A stretch of 64,000 bases of DNA from Diphasiastrum complanatum (taxonomy: Eukaryota > Streptophyta > Lycopodiopsida > Lycopodiales > Lycopodiaceae). The stretch is taken from positions 13,972,538 through 14,036,537 of the forward strand of contig CM055100.1 of assembly GCA_029204225.1 (NCBI GenBank), given 5' to 3'. The notes under the pieces were generated by a model. It was not told the origin of the DNA, did no database searches, and saw only the letters and a list, made by a program, of their open reading frames with translations. Every line of letters begins with the position of its first letter. Position 1 is the first letter of the stretch. A program made the translations under genes and the position numbers. Below are positions 46,691 to 58,742 of this stretch, one piece after another.

Positions 46691-48585
46691 TATACAAATC
46701 GGGTTACATACACCCTCATAATTGAGATATAAAGATAAAGCATATAAACTCCAATGGCCACTACAATAAAAAATTAATATGTTTTTTAGATTGCAAATAA
46801 AATCACAATTCTACTAATCAATATGTGAAAAGCGTCTAACCTACTTGTGTATGTAAACCACTAAACCAGATGATCAAAATACAACGTTGAAATAGATTTC
46901 AATATTCAAGATTCAAATACAAACTGCAGGACATTGTAGCAGAATAAAATGTGACATATTTTATGGGGATCAGAGCCAGTGTCAGTGTACACTTTAGGGC
47001 ATGTGTGCTACATGTGTTATACATTTCATGTGTTGCTTGATAGTGTCTACAACACTATAGCGGGGTTTATGTTATTATGATGATACTAGTTTGCAATAAT
47101 GTCATAGAAGTTATTAGAAGGTTACATCAGATATTTAGCACTATTCACATCAAAAGTAATCCATCACAAATTATTTATTCGAGAATTGTGTTTTTCATTC
47201 GCCCATTTGTTGTGATCTAATTATGAAATTATGAACATGTTTTTCAATGGTCTTTTTCATGCTATGATATGGGGTTTTAGAGAATATAAATAAACAAATA
47301 TTTTTCTAATAGCCTTTTTCAACTATTTCAAGCAATAGCTTTCCCATTTTTTTTTAGTGGGTTAGCAATAGTTTGGCAAATATGATTTTTGTTTTTTACC
47401 ACAATGATTTCACCATAATTAGATGTTGTAAAAATAGTAACTAGCATTGATATTTAAAAAAAAAAAGTCTTTTTTTTTTTATCACATTGTATTCTATGGA
47501 CTGAATAGATCACTGTTGCTTTTGGGACCAGTTGATTTTGAGCTATTATAAGAAAGTTATAATGATTTCAACCCTCGTGTAATTGTTAAGCCCTAGGCCC
47601 TTGACTTGTAATGGACATGGCACAAACTTAGTAATATTCTCAAGTGGTTCTTATGTCAATTGCCTACTCCGACCCTACACTACAAGATCTCCCTTCCTCA
47701 CAGGTTCTACAAAACATGGCCCTATCCATAAGGCTTTGTCAAAGCCTTAAGCTATTGGGAATCGAATGACTCCTCGATGCATGAACTACGTCTATTGGAT
47801 TCAAGCTATCCTCAATAATTTGATGGTAGCTCTACTTGATCCAAGCTTTGAAGCCACGAGGATCGAAACAATCATTCCGTGGACATTCAATGTAGAAATG
47901 TGTGATACCTTGGTAAAGTCATTTGACTTTAATTAATCGAATTACATACATAAGAAGACTAAGGAACCATTATATGAAGAATGTCGAAGGCCTTACGTCA
48001 AAGACCCTATGAAGGAATACACTTTGATAGAAGAACATATGAAGCGACATTGTCCTAATAAATGGATAAGATTGAAACCCAAATATTCTATAATCCAGTC
48101 GGAGCATTCGCGACTCTTACTATAGTTGTCACTTTAGACATGTAATCATTAATTAGTTTAGAATGACATGGCAGGCTACCAACTCAACAACTTAGACATG
48201 TGTCAATATTTCATTAGTTTAGATTGGATAAGCTTCTATTATGTAGAACATCACGCCTCCTATTTAAGGGGTGTGTCGAACTCAAACTTGTTCTATATGT
48301 ATTTCATTTTTTATAATGTATGATCGAGAGTTTGTGTTTTACTCAGTTCTATCATTGAGAGTGTATATAACTCTGAGTTTTTCAATGTTTTGTCATACAC
48401 AATAGATGAATCAAGTTGATCGTGCTCTTTGATCCTTTGTTCAATTCTTACAACCGTACATTCAATTTCTAATGAACTAAACATTGCCCGCTATTTAAGA
48501 ATGAACATTAACGCTCTGTCGCTAGTGTAATTTCTTACAATCGATGTTCTGTTTTTAAATATCATATGGATAGACCTAGCATGAT
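46691..48585. other. non-genic, AT-rich
   Basis: No gene. Poly-A/T runs at about 47456-47480. 48240-48300 has a CTATTTAAG box and could be the promoter or leader of the gypsy gag relic to its right; I cannot show it. Confidence 0.4.
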
Positions 48586-50300
48586 ATGAATCTAAGTAAG
48601 ACTATCGGATACATCGAATGTGATAAGTTTCAGGTCTTTAACTCAGTAGCAAGTCGCAATACCTATTTGGAAGGGAGATCCGATTTTATCGTCGAACTCC
48701 ATCTAGAATGTCGATGCTATCGTTTGCTGATGACTCTGATTGACAGTTTGAGCAGTGCTTCGACCGTTCATAGATTTGAATGTGAGGACTGATTGTTTTT
48801 TAATTAGTATAACTGATTTTTATTTAAATCCTAGTCGATTAATTTTGATAGGAAGACATTTGGTTGTCAATGGATTCAAATTGTTAGACTTCTGTCGTGT
48901 TGTAGAGTCTGATAATTTCATTAAGAGTTTCATTGAGACTCTGTATGATGATGCTAATGTTTGATTTCTTTACTCGACATTAAGGCAATACTGGTTGTTC
49001 AAATATCTATCAATAACCAGGATCTTACTATTCGAAACCATACAAAGTGCTATAATCTCCAATATTCATCCATTTACCATTTATATGGGACCGATCATCT
49101 TATACTACATTAATTCTGTGTAACTAAGGGGAACTCAGCTACGACATAAGACCATCTTTTGGCGTCGTCATTGAGGATGATAAATACAAATTGGAGATCG
49201 AAGAAATACTTGGGCGTCAATGAAGATGAATATCTGGCGCAAAGAGCAAAACTGGAGCTGAGCAGCTGGAACATTATCAAAAAATCCGAAAGGATTTTTT
49301 CAAAAATCTTCAAGAAGAAATTTGGAGTGGCAGATCATCTTTCAATACTTATCAGGTTGTTGAAACTTTTTTTTGATAATCTTTCCTGATAGATTTCCTT
49401 ATACAACTTATCCAAATATTCTTGAATAAGAGTCAGAGCCACCTATACCAGATACGGAGGCTCCACCACTGAGATTCACCCCTATTCCAAAGATTAAATA
49501 TGATTATTTCAAAGGCACATCATCGGATGATGCTGATAGTTATATGTTGCATTTCGAATCTATTGTCATTTTCAATAACGAAGGAATAGTTGCAGATCAA
49601 TTGTAGATTTTTCCTGGACTGTTGCAGAAGTAGGCAAGAAATTAATATAGTCAGATGGACAGAGCTGTGATTACAATCTAAAATCAACTTAAGGAAGCAT
49701 TCCTTAAGCAATTCCGAGACATCAGATATTCAACACGGGTTTCTGTACGACTAAATTATGTGCGAAAGAAAGATAAAGAATCTCTGCGCGAAATCTTATC
49801 GGCAAGCTCGTAGTGGGAGAATATTCAGTGGCTATACAAATTGAATGGTTTGGCAGACCTACCTTCTAAGATGGATCGATATTGTCGACAAGGCCAAATG
49901 AATTCATTATCTGATGTTATAGAATATGCTGAAAATTTGGAGATGACAATTGGACGGAAGAGAAGAGCTATACTAAAGCCGAACAAGAAAAGTTCAAAGA
50001 CCGACGACTCTTTTTTTTACTGAAGACAGTGGCTCATCTTCCAACTCCGACTCAAGCTCTGAGTCTATTTCTTCGAGTTCCGACACACCAAAAGACACTC
50101 AAATTATTGAAAGATAGAAAATTAAAAAGAAATCCATGAAAATTGAGCCTCTACAAAAATTCGACAAGCATATGAAGAAGGAAATTGCAGACTTGACTTC
50201 TAAAATGCATGATCTTCAAGTACAGATATCAGAAGTAAAGGAGAAGCAAAAAAAATTACTAATGTCACAGCACTTTGTTTGAGACCAATGTCAGCAGACA
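48586..50300 (+). pseudogene. gypsy gag relic with Ser-rich and coiled-coil tail
   Basis: Plus strand. Short open pieces (48586-48964) precede a block at 49159-49389 and then a recognisable gag: PPLRFTPIPKIKYDYFKG, DADSYMLHFES, a stop at about 49604 within QIFPGLL, then IQNQLKEAFLKQFRDI, RLNYVRKKDKESLREI and a region to 50022. After the stop at about 50022 the sequence reads a Ser/Asp-rich run and a coiled coil (KKEIADLTSKMHDLQVQIS). The F-x-G ... W/F-x-x-L-x-x-x-F pattern is that of Ty3/gypsy gag. No zinc knuckle or pol follows. Confidence 0.6.
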
Positions 50301-50579
50301 ACAAATTTCTTAACCAGACTACAAAAATGTACTTAGATTCTATCGAGGACAGTGCAAAGGAGGTCTACTTCGGCTCTGTTCTAGAATATCGGACCATTGT
50401 TGAACAAGAAGACAAATCTAGAAGTGGAATTTCTTGTATCCACATCACCTACCCAATTTGCATATGTATATCCATGTAATATGTGGATATCGGATGGATC
50501 AGTCTCTCCATAGCAGATGCGAAGGTTGATAGTAGCTCAAACATCTAATGACTCTTAACAGAGCCTTTTAGTGGATCAT

Positions 50580-51620
50580 TTCAAGATTATTCATATATTG
50601 GCTCAAAGAGCTGATGACATGCAAGATCAAGCATGGTGGAGATCATTGCATACATGAGAGATTCGATAATAGACTAAATGGATATCCCTTCATCGCATCC
50701 TTCTCCTCTTTGGTTTGAGGGCATTGCTCTTTCAATAGTTTCAGATCCATAGGAGAATGTACAAGCTTGCAACTCATAAAGTCGAATTTAGAAAGCACAT
50801 TATAGATATACTTCTACTGAGTAATGTAGAGGAGCTTCTTGTTTCTATCTCTGTGGATTTGAACACCAAGATCGTAGATTTGTCATCTCAAATTCTTGAG
50901 ACAACATCCTCTTGGTTTCCTTTATCAATTTGATATTATTGTTGAATAGCAATGTATCATCCACATATAGTGTGATGATGATAAAAGATTGTCAAATGCC
51001 CTTGAAATGGACATTTTAGTCTCTAGAGCTTGGTTTGAATCCTTGTTCAATAAGAAATGAGTTGATTTGATGAAACAAGGCTTTCGAAGATTGTTTCAGG
51101 CCATACAACACCTTGTGGAGTTTACAAACATGATCCTCTTTATTGTTGAGAACATAATCCTCTGCTTGGATCATATATATGTCCTCTTTGATAACTCCAT
51201 TGAGGAATGCAGTTTGTACATCTAATTGACGTACCTCAAGATTGGTTGTAACAGTGAATAATAGCAACAATCTAATAGAAGAGTGCTTGACCACTGGTCT
51301 AAATGTTCTGAAATAGTCAATATTGAGAATCTATGAGAATCCCCATGCCACTAGTCAAGCTTTCCTTTTGTCAATGTTGTCATCTACTTTGTACTTGATC
51401 TTTAAGATCCATTTGCAGTCAATAACCTTTTTGCCAGCAGGCAACTTAGTGATAGTCCATGTGTTGTTTTTGATCAACATGTTGTATTCTTTTGTCGATG
51501 TTGCCATCTAATGTGTACTTGATCTTTAAGATCCATTTTCAGTCAATAACCTTTCTTCCAGCAAGCAACTTAGTGACAATCCATGTGTTGTTTTTTATCA
51601 ATGAGTTTAAAACATGTATT
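50580..51620 (-). pseudogene. copia reverse transcriptase-RNase H relic
   Basis: Minus strand: WKWILKIKYTLDGN, RQLDVQTAFLNGVIKEDIYM, HKVLYGLKQSSKALF, a preserved YVDDTLLF box at about 50970, then scattered matches such as GSLMYA-like SLMYAMISTM. Many stops. 51365-51600 carries a tandem duplication of about 120 bp over the first of these boxes. Confidence 0.75.
51365..51600. repeat. diverged tandem duplication of about 120 bp
   Basis: The segment from TTTGTCAATGTTGTCATCTA to ATGTGTTGTTTTTGATCAA repeats as TTTGTCGATGTTGCCATCTA to ATGTGTTGTTTTTTATCAA with about 10% differences. Both copies lie in the decayed copia RT. Confidence 0.8.
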
Positions 51621-51724
51621 CTTTATCCATAGCAATGACTATTGGATTGCTATTCACTTTGACTTCCCTCCAACAAGGATCGGGAGAGCGAGTCAGACAA
51701 TATCTACAGAGAAAGTAGCGCTAC

Positions 51725-51995
51725 TTAGAATTTGCTTCGAACAGGAACACAGATCATGCTACACAATAACACAAAAAGAAAAACACCCTCCACACCAAGC
51801 TCACGTAGCAACTGTATTTCTCAAAATGAAATTTTATCGTACATATAGTTCTTCATTCAGGCAACTCATGCATGACCTAGGTTGCCGTTGTCATGACGCG
51901 TGTCCCTTCGACTCGCCTCGTGGTGAGGGCAACTGATCCTTATCGACTAATAGGACCCACAGTACAGTAACACAAAGATTCTACTTTAATTCTAA
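51725..51995 (-). repeat. B2 3' LTR
   Basis: 271 bp, matching element A's LTR at 14807-15070, with the same inverted ends and the GACGCGTGTCCCTTCGAC/GCCTCGTGGTGAG box near its middle. Confidence 0.85.
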
Positions 51996-52075
51996 CTCTC
52001 TCCCTTAAAGTAGAATCTACTTTTTTATACAGTCATATACATAGATTTAAAGTCAACAAATTTTAAGTACAAAAA

Positions 52076-54460
52076 GTTTTGATCTAAACTTATCAAACTT
52101 TTCTCACGACTCAACAACTTCTCACATATAAAGTGATATTGAGTCTCAAGGTGTTTGGTTCTCACATGGAACAATGGATTCTTTGCTAGCTGAATGCCAC
52201 TTTGATTGTCGCTATGTATAATTGTGGGATTTTTCTATTTCATGCCAACTTCTTCCAAGATCTGTCTCAACCATATAGCTTCTTGTGCTGCACTACACAT
52301 TGCCTTGGTGGATAGAACAATTGTACTTTGCTTCTTACTAGCCTAGGAAAACTGCCACAAAGATGGAATACATACCCTGTGGTGGATCTACGATCGTCAT
52401 AGTCACCTCCCCAATCCGCATCCACATAGCCACATAACTCAAGTAAATCCTCATGCTTCCTATAAATCAAGCCATAATCTGAAGTGCCTTTGACATAACG
52501 CAAAATACGCTTAGCCGCCTTCCAATGCGTTTCCGCAGGTGCTACCATAAACTGAATTACAATACCAATAGCATAGCATATATATGGTCTAGTCATGATA
52601 AGGTAAATCAAGCTCCCTAATAACCGCCTATACAACATAGCATCAAATGACTGTGACTCATCAAGCTTAGAAATCTTTTGACTTAGTTCAATAGGAGTGT
52701 TCATTGGCTTGCAATCCTGCAACCTGGACCTGTGCAGCAACTCTCTGACATACTTCACCTTTGTTAGACCTACTTCATGTCCTTTTTGTCACACTTTCAC
52801 TTCAAGGCAATAATGCATTAGGTTGAGATCTGTCATCTCATCCATGAGGTCTTTCTTGATTATGTCTATCATTTCTTGATTATTTTCTGTAATAATCAAG
52901 TCATCAACATAAAGAGCAATCAAAGCAACCATACCATCAAAGCATAAGACATTCAGATTTGGATTAGAGTGTGTCCTCACCATCCCCTTAGAATGAAAGT
53001 AGGCATCAATCCTGCTATACCACGCATGTGATGTCTGTTTAAGACCATAAAGCACTTTTTTCAAGCAACATACTTTATTCTCCTGTTCTTTCGCTACAAA
53101 GCCTTCAGGTTGATCCCACCTCTTCTTATAACTCACCATTTAGAAAAGCAGATTTCACATCCATCTGATGCAAAGGCCAACCAAAATGTGAAGCTAAAGC
53201 AACAAGTAGACGTAGAGTATTCCACTTACATACTGGCGCAAAGGTCTCCTCATAGTCAATCTCTTTACTTTGTGCATACCCTTTAATCACCAATCATGCT
53301 TTGTGCTTTGCTATACTTCCATCTGCATGGTATTTAGTCTTGTATACCCATTTACAACCAATGGGTCTCTTGCCAACTGGTGGTTCCACTAAACCCCATG
53401 TGCTATGCTTAGCAATTGACTCCATCTCCTCTCCCATGGCCTTGACCCAAATGTCATCATCCTTCGCTTCAACATAAGTCGAAGGTTCTTTACTTTGAAT
53501 AATGCTAGATATAACACTTTCCACAATCGTACGATTCTTGCGCCCAGCTACACCATTCAGAGTAGGAGTATGAGCTTGCGTAAATTGTCTTTTGATCCCA
53601 AGATCACTAAAGTCGTTAGTCGTCTCCACTATCTGATCTTAGAACTTTGATCTTCTTATTTGTCTGATTTTCGACCAATGTTTTGAAGCTCTTGAAATTG
53701 TCAAATGCATCCGATTTCTTCTTCAAGAAGTAAATCCATGTCTTACGTGACATATCATCAATAAAGGTCATGAAATAGAAGGCTTTACCTAAGGACATTG
53801 TCCTCATAGGCCCGCATAAATTTGTGTCAATCAAATCCAGGATGTTCTTTGCTCTTGCAACATCACCTTTATTGAACTTCTCTCGATGCTGCTTCCCATA
53901 CACACATGATTCGCACATCGACTTCAAGTGGCCTTCTATCGTAGGCAATCCTCTCACCATTTCCAATTTTCTCATCAAACTGAGGCTTCCTAAGTTCAAG
54001 TAACCAAGTCTCTTATGCCATAGTTCAGTTTGTGATGGAATGGACAAGACAAGTCCATGTTGCCCCTTGATTCTAGCATTCAACCTATACAAATCAGTGT
54101 TGGGCTCCCTTATACCATCCGCAATAATTTTGAACTTTTGGTTCACATCCTTCACAAAGCAACGATCATGGGCAAATTCTACTTTCAACTTTTGATTTGT
54201 AATGACACCAACAGAAAGTAGATTATTCTTCAAACTTGGTACGTAAAGTACCTCCCTGATCATCTTGCTTTTGCCATCAGGTAGTTGGATTGAAACGGTG
54301 CCTATCCCCTTGATCTTGCACACGTCATCATTTGCTTGTGAAAGGGACGTTCCATTATCCAACACTTTCAAGCTACTGAACCAATCCTTGTTACCTATCA
54401 TGTGTCTTGTAGCTCCTGAGTCAATATACCACGCTTGATCATCTTGATTAGATGACAATG
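52076..54460 (-). pseudogene. B2 pol (copia), shortened
   Basis: N to C from right to left. Protease AWYIDSGATRHM with an intact DSG (about 54428), LLSVGVI, integrase zinc region (WHKRLGY, CESCVYGKQH), core (IDTNLCGPM, FIDDMSRK, then RSDSGDD with the acidic Glu of the usual GGEY lost), then a deletion joins the RKNRTIVES box to the RT start. RT: GCKWVYKTKY, LYGLKQTSHAWY, an intact YVDDLII (about 52910), then [10 protein letters not shown], and RNase H with [18 protein letters not shown]. The RNase H tail past about 52320 is mostly lost to frameshift. Inactive, but better kept than most neighbours. Confidence 0.88.
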
Positions 54461-54590
54461 CTTATACGAAGATGCTAGAGTCTTCAATCTCACCCTCATC
54501 GACAAGGTTACCTGCTTGCTTTAATTTTCCCTTACCTGATTCCGCCAAGAATTTTCAACGGTGACACTATACTGTGTACACTCCCTGTAC

Positions 54591-54604
54591 GGCTCTGATA
54601 GCAA
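54591..54604 (-). other. B2 primer-binding site
   Basis: The minus strand reads TTGCTATCAGAGCC right after the 5' LTR end. It differs by one base from the plant copia site complementary to initiator methionine tRNA. Confidence 0.85.
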
Positions 54605-54605
54605 C

Positions 54606-54707
54606 TTAGAATCTGCTTCGAACAGGAACACAGATCATGCTACACAATAACACAGACAAAAAATTACTCTCCACACCAAGCTCACGTAGCAACTACTTTA
54701 ATTCTAA
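54606..54707 (-). repeat. B2 5' LTR with a 169-bp internal deletion
   Basis: 102 bp. Its two halves match the ends of the 271-bp 3' LTR; the middle, from GTAGCAACT to ACTTTAATTCTAA, is missing. The TTAGAATC start has one change from the 3' LTR. Confidence 0.85.
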
Positions 54708-54711
54708 CTAC

Positions 54712-55182
54712 GCTATCCCTTGAACTTTTGCTGACCTTCTTTCTACAAGGGTTAATAATTTACCTACAGCTGAGTGTGAGACATATCAACCGTCATATCT
54801 TAGATGTTACGTCCACCTCCTGAATATAGGATTCAGTATAATCCTAGACTTGGATACACGGTACTGTAGTGCTCGAGATTATTGGTTATGCCATGTCATA
54901 CTAAATGAGACCCGTAAAGTAAATAATAACCTTGTGAGGCCCAGACACATTATTTGGAGTTAGTATAATGCATGTGTAAGGTTTCAATAACAATGGAATT
55001 TCTGAATAGGGGAGTTTAGGCCTTGCATGAATGCATGCACATGGTGGTTTTGGGTCCATATATCTATTGGAAACTCGCCCTACTCCATTTGGTGTTTCAT
55101 TGCCAGGTTCTCTCACTCTACTCTTGCTTCTTATTCCTTGGCTTGGGGGTGAAGCTTCTGGAAATTGATCAGTTGCTTCTAC
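54712..55182. other. non-genic stretch
   Basis: I see nothing identifiable; open frames are short on both strands. Confidence 0.4.
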
Positions 55183-56985
55183 TGTTGGAAAAATGTATTG
55201 GAGTTTGTGAATCAGACAAGTCGAACAATCAGATCGAGACGATCCGACTGATTCTCTCGGTGCGTGCACTACTACAACAGTAGACGAACACAAGATAGAG
55301 CTTAATTGTGCTCGGTGCATGCACTACTACAACAATAGGCGAACACAAGATAGTGCTCAATTGTAGTTATGTGGAAGAGGAAGAGCAGACAGTCAGACAA
55401 ATCAATTAGAGAGTCAAACAGAAAGTGAAAGCATGCAACATTGACCAAATCTGAACGCAAAACCAAACAATAATTTATTTAGATTGAATGTATAGAAATA
55501 CAAGTCAGATGATGTTGGTGAGCGCAAGACAATAGTGGGCGAAACCGCGTGCTCACAAAACTAACTACGATTTGTAACAACTATGAGCTTATTCTAAAAA
55601 TCAGTCTGAAAGAAAACAATCAATGCTTGAAAGTATCTACTATGTCTATCTCTGATAAGTTGTCGTCTCAGCGTCTATGGGCACTCGAGCGTATACAGAA
55701 TTAGCTTACATTTGCAATGCAGTCATTAATTGATTACAATGATCAACTATATACAATTTGTAGTTGTATAGATGTATGCACAAAAAGATGGCATGGAGTC
55801 GTTGCGCCGTCTAGGAGTAGATTGTGGCTGCTACTGTCATTGTCAAGTAGTTGCACAATACATGAAGTGGGTGTGATAAGACTTCGATATTCGGAGTCGA
55901 GTGTGTCACTGCCGATAGTCAATGGAGTCGGGATGATCGTTTGACGGTCCTCCACAATAGTTGGTTGAGTCGATAAGTCAGCCAAGTCGGGTTTTCCTGA
56001 TAAGTCGCCCAACTCCGACAAGTCTCTTAAATGATAACTATCAATGACTTAAGAGTGAAAATCTATTGCAATTTACAGAACAAGAAAACAATCGTTCTAT
56101 CAGACAATAGAACTAGGTTCTAAGGGAAGCTTATCAAGCTACAACGATAGCTCTGATGCCATGTTGGAGAAATGAAATGGAGTCCGTGAATCAGACATGT
56201 CGAACAATTGGATCGGGATGATCCTACTATTGTGCGAATGCAGTGATCGACTGATTCCCTCAGTGCATGCACTACTACAACAATAGGCAAACGCAAGATA
56301 GAGTTTAATTGCGTTTATGTGGAAGAGAAAAAGCAGATAGTTTGAAAAATCAATTAGAGAGTCAGACAGAAAGCGAAAGCATGCAACACTGACCAAATCT
56401 GAACGCAAAAATAATTTATTCAGATTGAATGTATAGAAATACAAGTCAAATGATGTTGGTGAGCACAAGACAATAGCGGACGAAATCGAGTGCTCACAAA
56501 GCTAACTACGATTTGTAACAACTATGAGCTTATTATGACAATCATGAAAGGAAAGAATCAATGCTTGAAAACATCTACTATGTTTGTCTCTGATAAGTTG
56601 TCATCTCGGCATCTATGGGAGCTCGAGCATATATGGAATCAGCTTATTTCGTCTGGCATCAATTAGCTTACATTGGCATTCATTAATCGATTACAATGAT
56701 CAACTATATACAATTTATAATTGTCTAGATGTATGTACAAGAAGATGACATGGAGCCATTACGTCAATGGAGTAGATCGTGGCTGCTGCTACCATTGTCC
56801 AAGTAGTTACACAATATAAAAAGTGGACGTGAGAAGGCTTTGACTATTCGGAGTCGAGCGTGTCGTTGTCGATAGTCAATGGAGTCGGGATGGCGGTCCC
56901 CGACAATAGTTGGTTGAGTCGATAAGTCGGACTCTCCGATAAGTCGGCCAAGTCGGGTTTCCCCGATAACCGGCCAGCTCTGACA
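55183..56985 (-). mobile_element. LTR-pair element with a 141-bp interior (TRIM-like)
   Basis: Two direct LTR copies (55183-56020, 838 bp; 56162-56985, 824 bp), both with edges TGTTGGA(A/G)AAATG and (C/T)GACA. Between them are only 141 bp, containing the primer site GCTCTGATGCCA (56150-56161; minus strand TGGCATCAGAGC) directly against the right-hand LTR. So orientation is minus: 5' LTR on the right. No coding. I found no clear target duplication; left flank TTCTAC and right flank AGTCGG do not match. The left LTR has its own 65-bp tandem duplication near 55255-55350. Confidence 0.8.
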
Positions 56986-57092
56986 AGTCGGGTGTCTTCG
57001 ACAAGTTGGACTGCCATTCTCTTGTCTGTTGTCTTCGATAATAGAGTATTTCTACAGACTATGTGACAATGCGTGTAAAACTGCAGCAACAT

Positions 57093-58742
57093 GAATGGAA
57101 CTAGATTAACATGAGATTTAGGAGAGTAGAGAAAATAAATCCAACATCTACTTGGTTGGGTGCTTTCTCCATAGTGTGTTCTCTTGTGCTTTGTCTTGTA
57201 AGCAAGATTTTGAGAACTTGGAGTGGTCTCTTTTCGTCGAATTTCTGGTGTGGATCAATTGGTGAATATCTAGGTGGAGAACTTTTTGCGAGCTTTTGCT
57301 TATGTAGCTCAAATCTTTGATAGATTTGAATTTTCTAGCAAGTGTACTTTCATTATAGGGATCATTAATGATGGAATTAATGATGCATGTCGATTTTTTT
57401 CATGCTTTACGGTTCTAAGCTATGTTTTTGGTCAAAAATTGCTTGTTTTTAATTATTTTTGGCTAAAAATTGATAGTAAGTGCTAAAATCCAACAAGATC
57501 AAATCATTAAGATGGCTATAATTCTGTAAATTGAGTTGCTTGTGGGTGAGAAAGAATAGCATGTCATGAATTTCCACTTTATGGTGAAAAGAAAAATCAA
57601 AAAATTGTCAAAAATCATTATTTTTGAGAGTAGAGCTTTCCAAAAGTTGAATCAAAGTCTTTTGAAGCTGTCCCTAAAGTTAAAGCCAATAATTCCATGA
57701 ATTGAGCTTGTAGAAGGCCGAAAAAAACCAAAAACTAGCCTTTTTTAGGAGATTTTTGGGAGATGGATTGCTCTTAATCCACAAGGGAATCATATTGGAA
57801 AATTTTATAGCCTATTTAGTACTCCTCTTGACCTGTCCAGCAAGCTATCATACTTGTAAATTGATGGTCGGAAGCTTATGCTTCATCTCCATCAAGTCTC
57901 AAACAAAAATCCTTTTTACAAATCAAGAAATCTTCGTTCTCATTCTGATTTTTAGGGCCTCTATGAATGCTTCACAGAAATCTAATAGACCATTTAAGAC
58001 TGTTGGTAACATCACTTTTGGGCTGGGGGAGGTATTTGCATGTTTCAGCATGCATAGGCCTTGTAAAAATGTGCCCTCCTACAGATTTTTGGACGCTCTG
58101 TTCTCGCACGTGTGAAGTTGAGGTGGCAATCATTTTGTTCACTTGTTCTCCCTCCGTACTGTGCTTTACAGGGCCTAATTTGGTGCATTGTAGATCAAGG
58201 TATGGTCGTTTGAAATTTTGGCAGTTTTCTGAGCAAAATTGTCACAATCTGTAAATGTTCTAATTGCATGCTTGCTTTTTCCCTAAATTGTGGTACTGTG
58301 TTTGTATGGATTGATTGCATGTTGACTCTGGAAGTGTTTCTGGCATGCATGAAAGATTTACAATCCTTTTGATTGGTCATATGCATGTGCTCTGACAGTT
58401 TGTCACAAATTAGTGAATTAGGCTGACAATTTCCATAAAATTCAAATTTTACGTAAAAATTCCATAATGTTAAAAAAGCAGTTAATGTCACGTACTTTGC
58501 ATGCAAGACTGACATTATGTTAGTAAAATTAGGAATCAAACAGTATGTCGATTTTTCGATTTCGATTAAATTCAAAAAATTTTAGTTTTTTCCAGTTTGT
58601 TGAATTGTCTATGACATGAACTAAAGTTAGTGAACTGACCATAATGGAGTCAATTTTAGTCAGAATTGGTCAACTATATTGCACTTATAGTTAATAATAT
58701 TATTAACTAAAATTAGTCATTTCCTGAAATTGATAATTCAAG
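57093..58742. other. non-genic, possible gypsy leader
   Basis: No gene. A Lys-poor, stop-rich stretch; the last 200 bp before the gag start at 58743 are very AT-rich. May be LTR or leader of the gypsy relic that follows. Confidence 0.4.

Larger units (their letters stand above)
51725..54707 (-). mobile_element. element B2: small copia of the element A family
   Basis: 2983-bp minus-strand element, bounded by LTR termini TTAGAATT and AATTCTAA and flanked by CTAC on both sides (51721-51724 and 54708-54711). It has a 3' LTR, a purine tract (about 51996-52010), a shortened pol, a primer site and a 5' LTR with an internal deletion. Gag is gone and integrase lacks its C-terminal half. It is close to element A in both LTR and protein. 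Confidence 0.85.

Noticed and set aside
47570-48500. Possible endogenous pararetrovirus leader
   Set aside because: A promoter-like CTATTTAAG box is present, but no movement protein, coat or RT supports a virus; the gag downstream fits gypsy.
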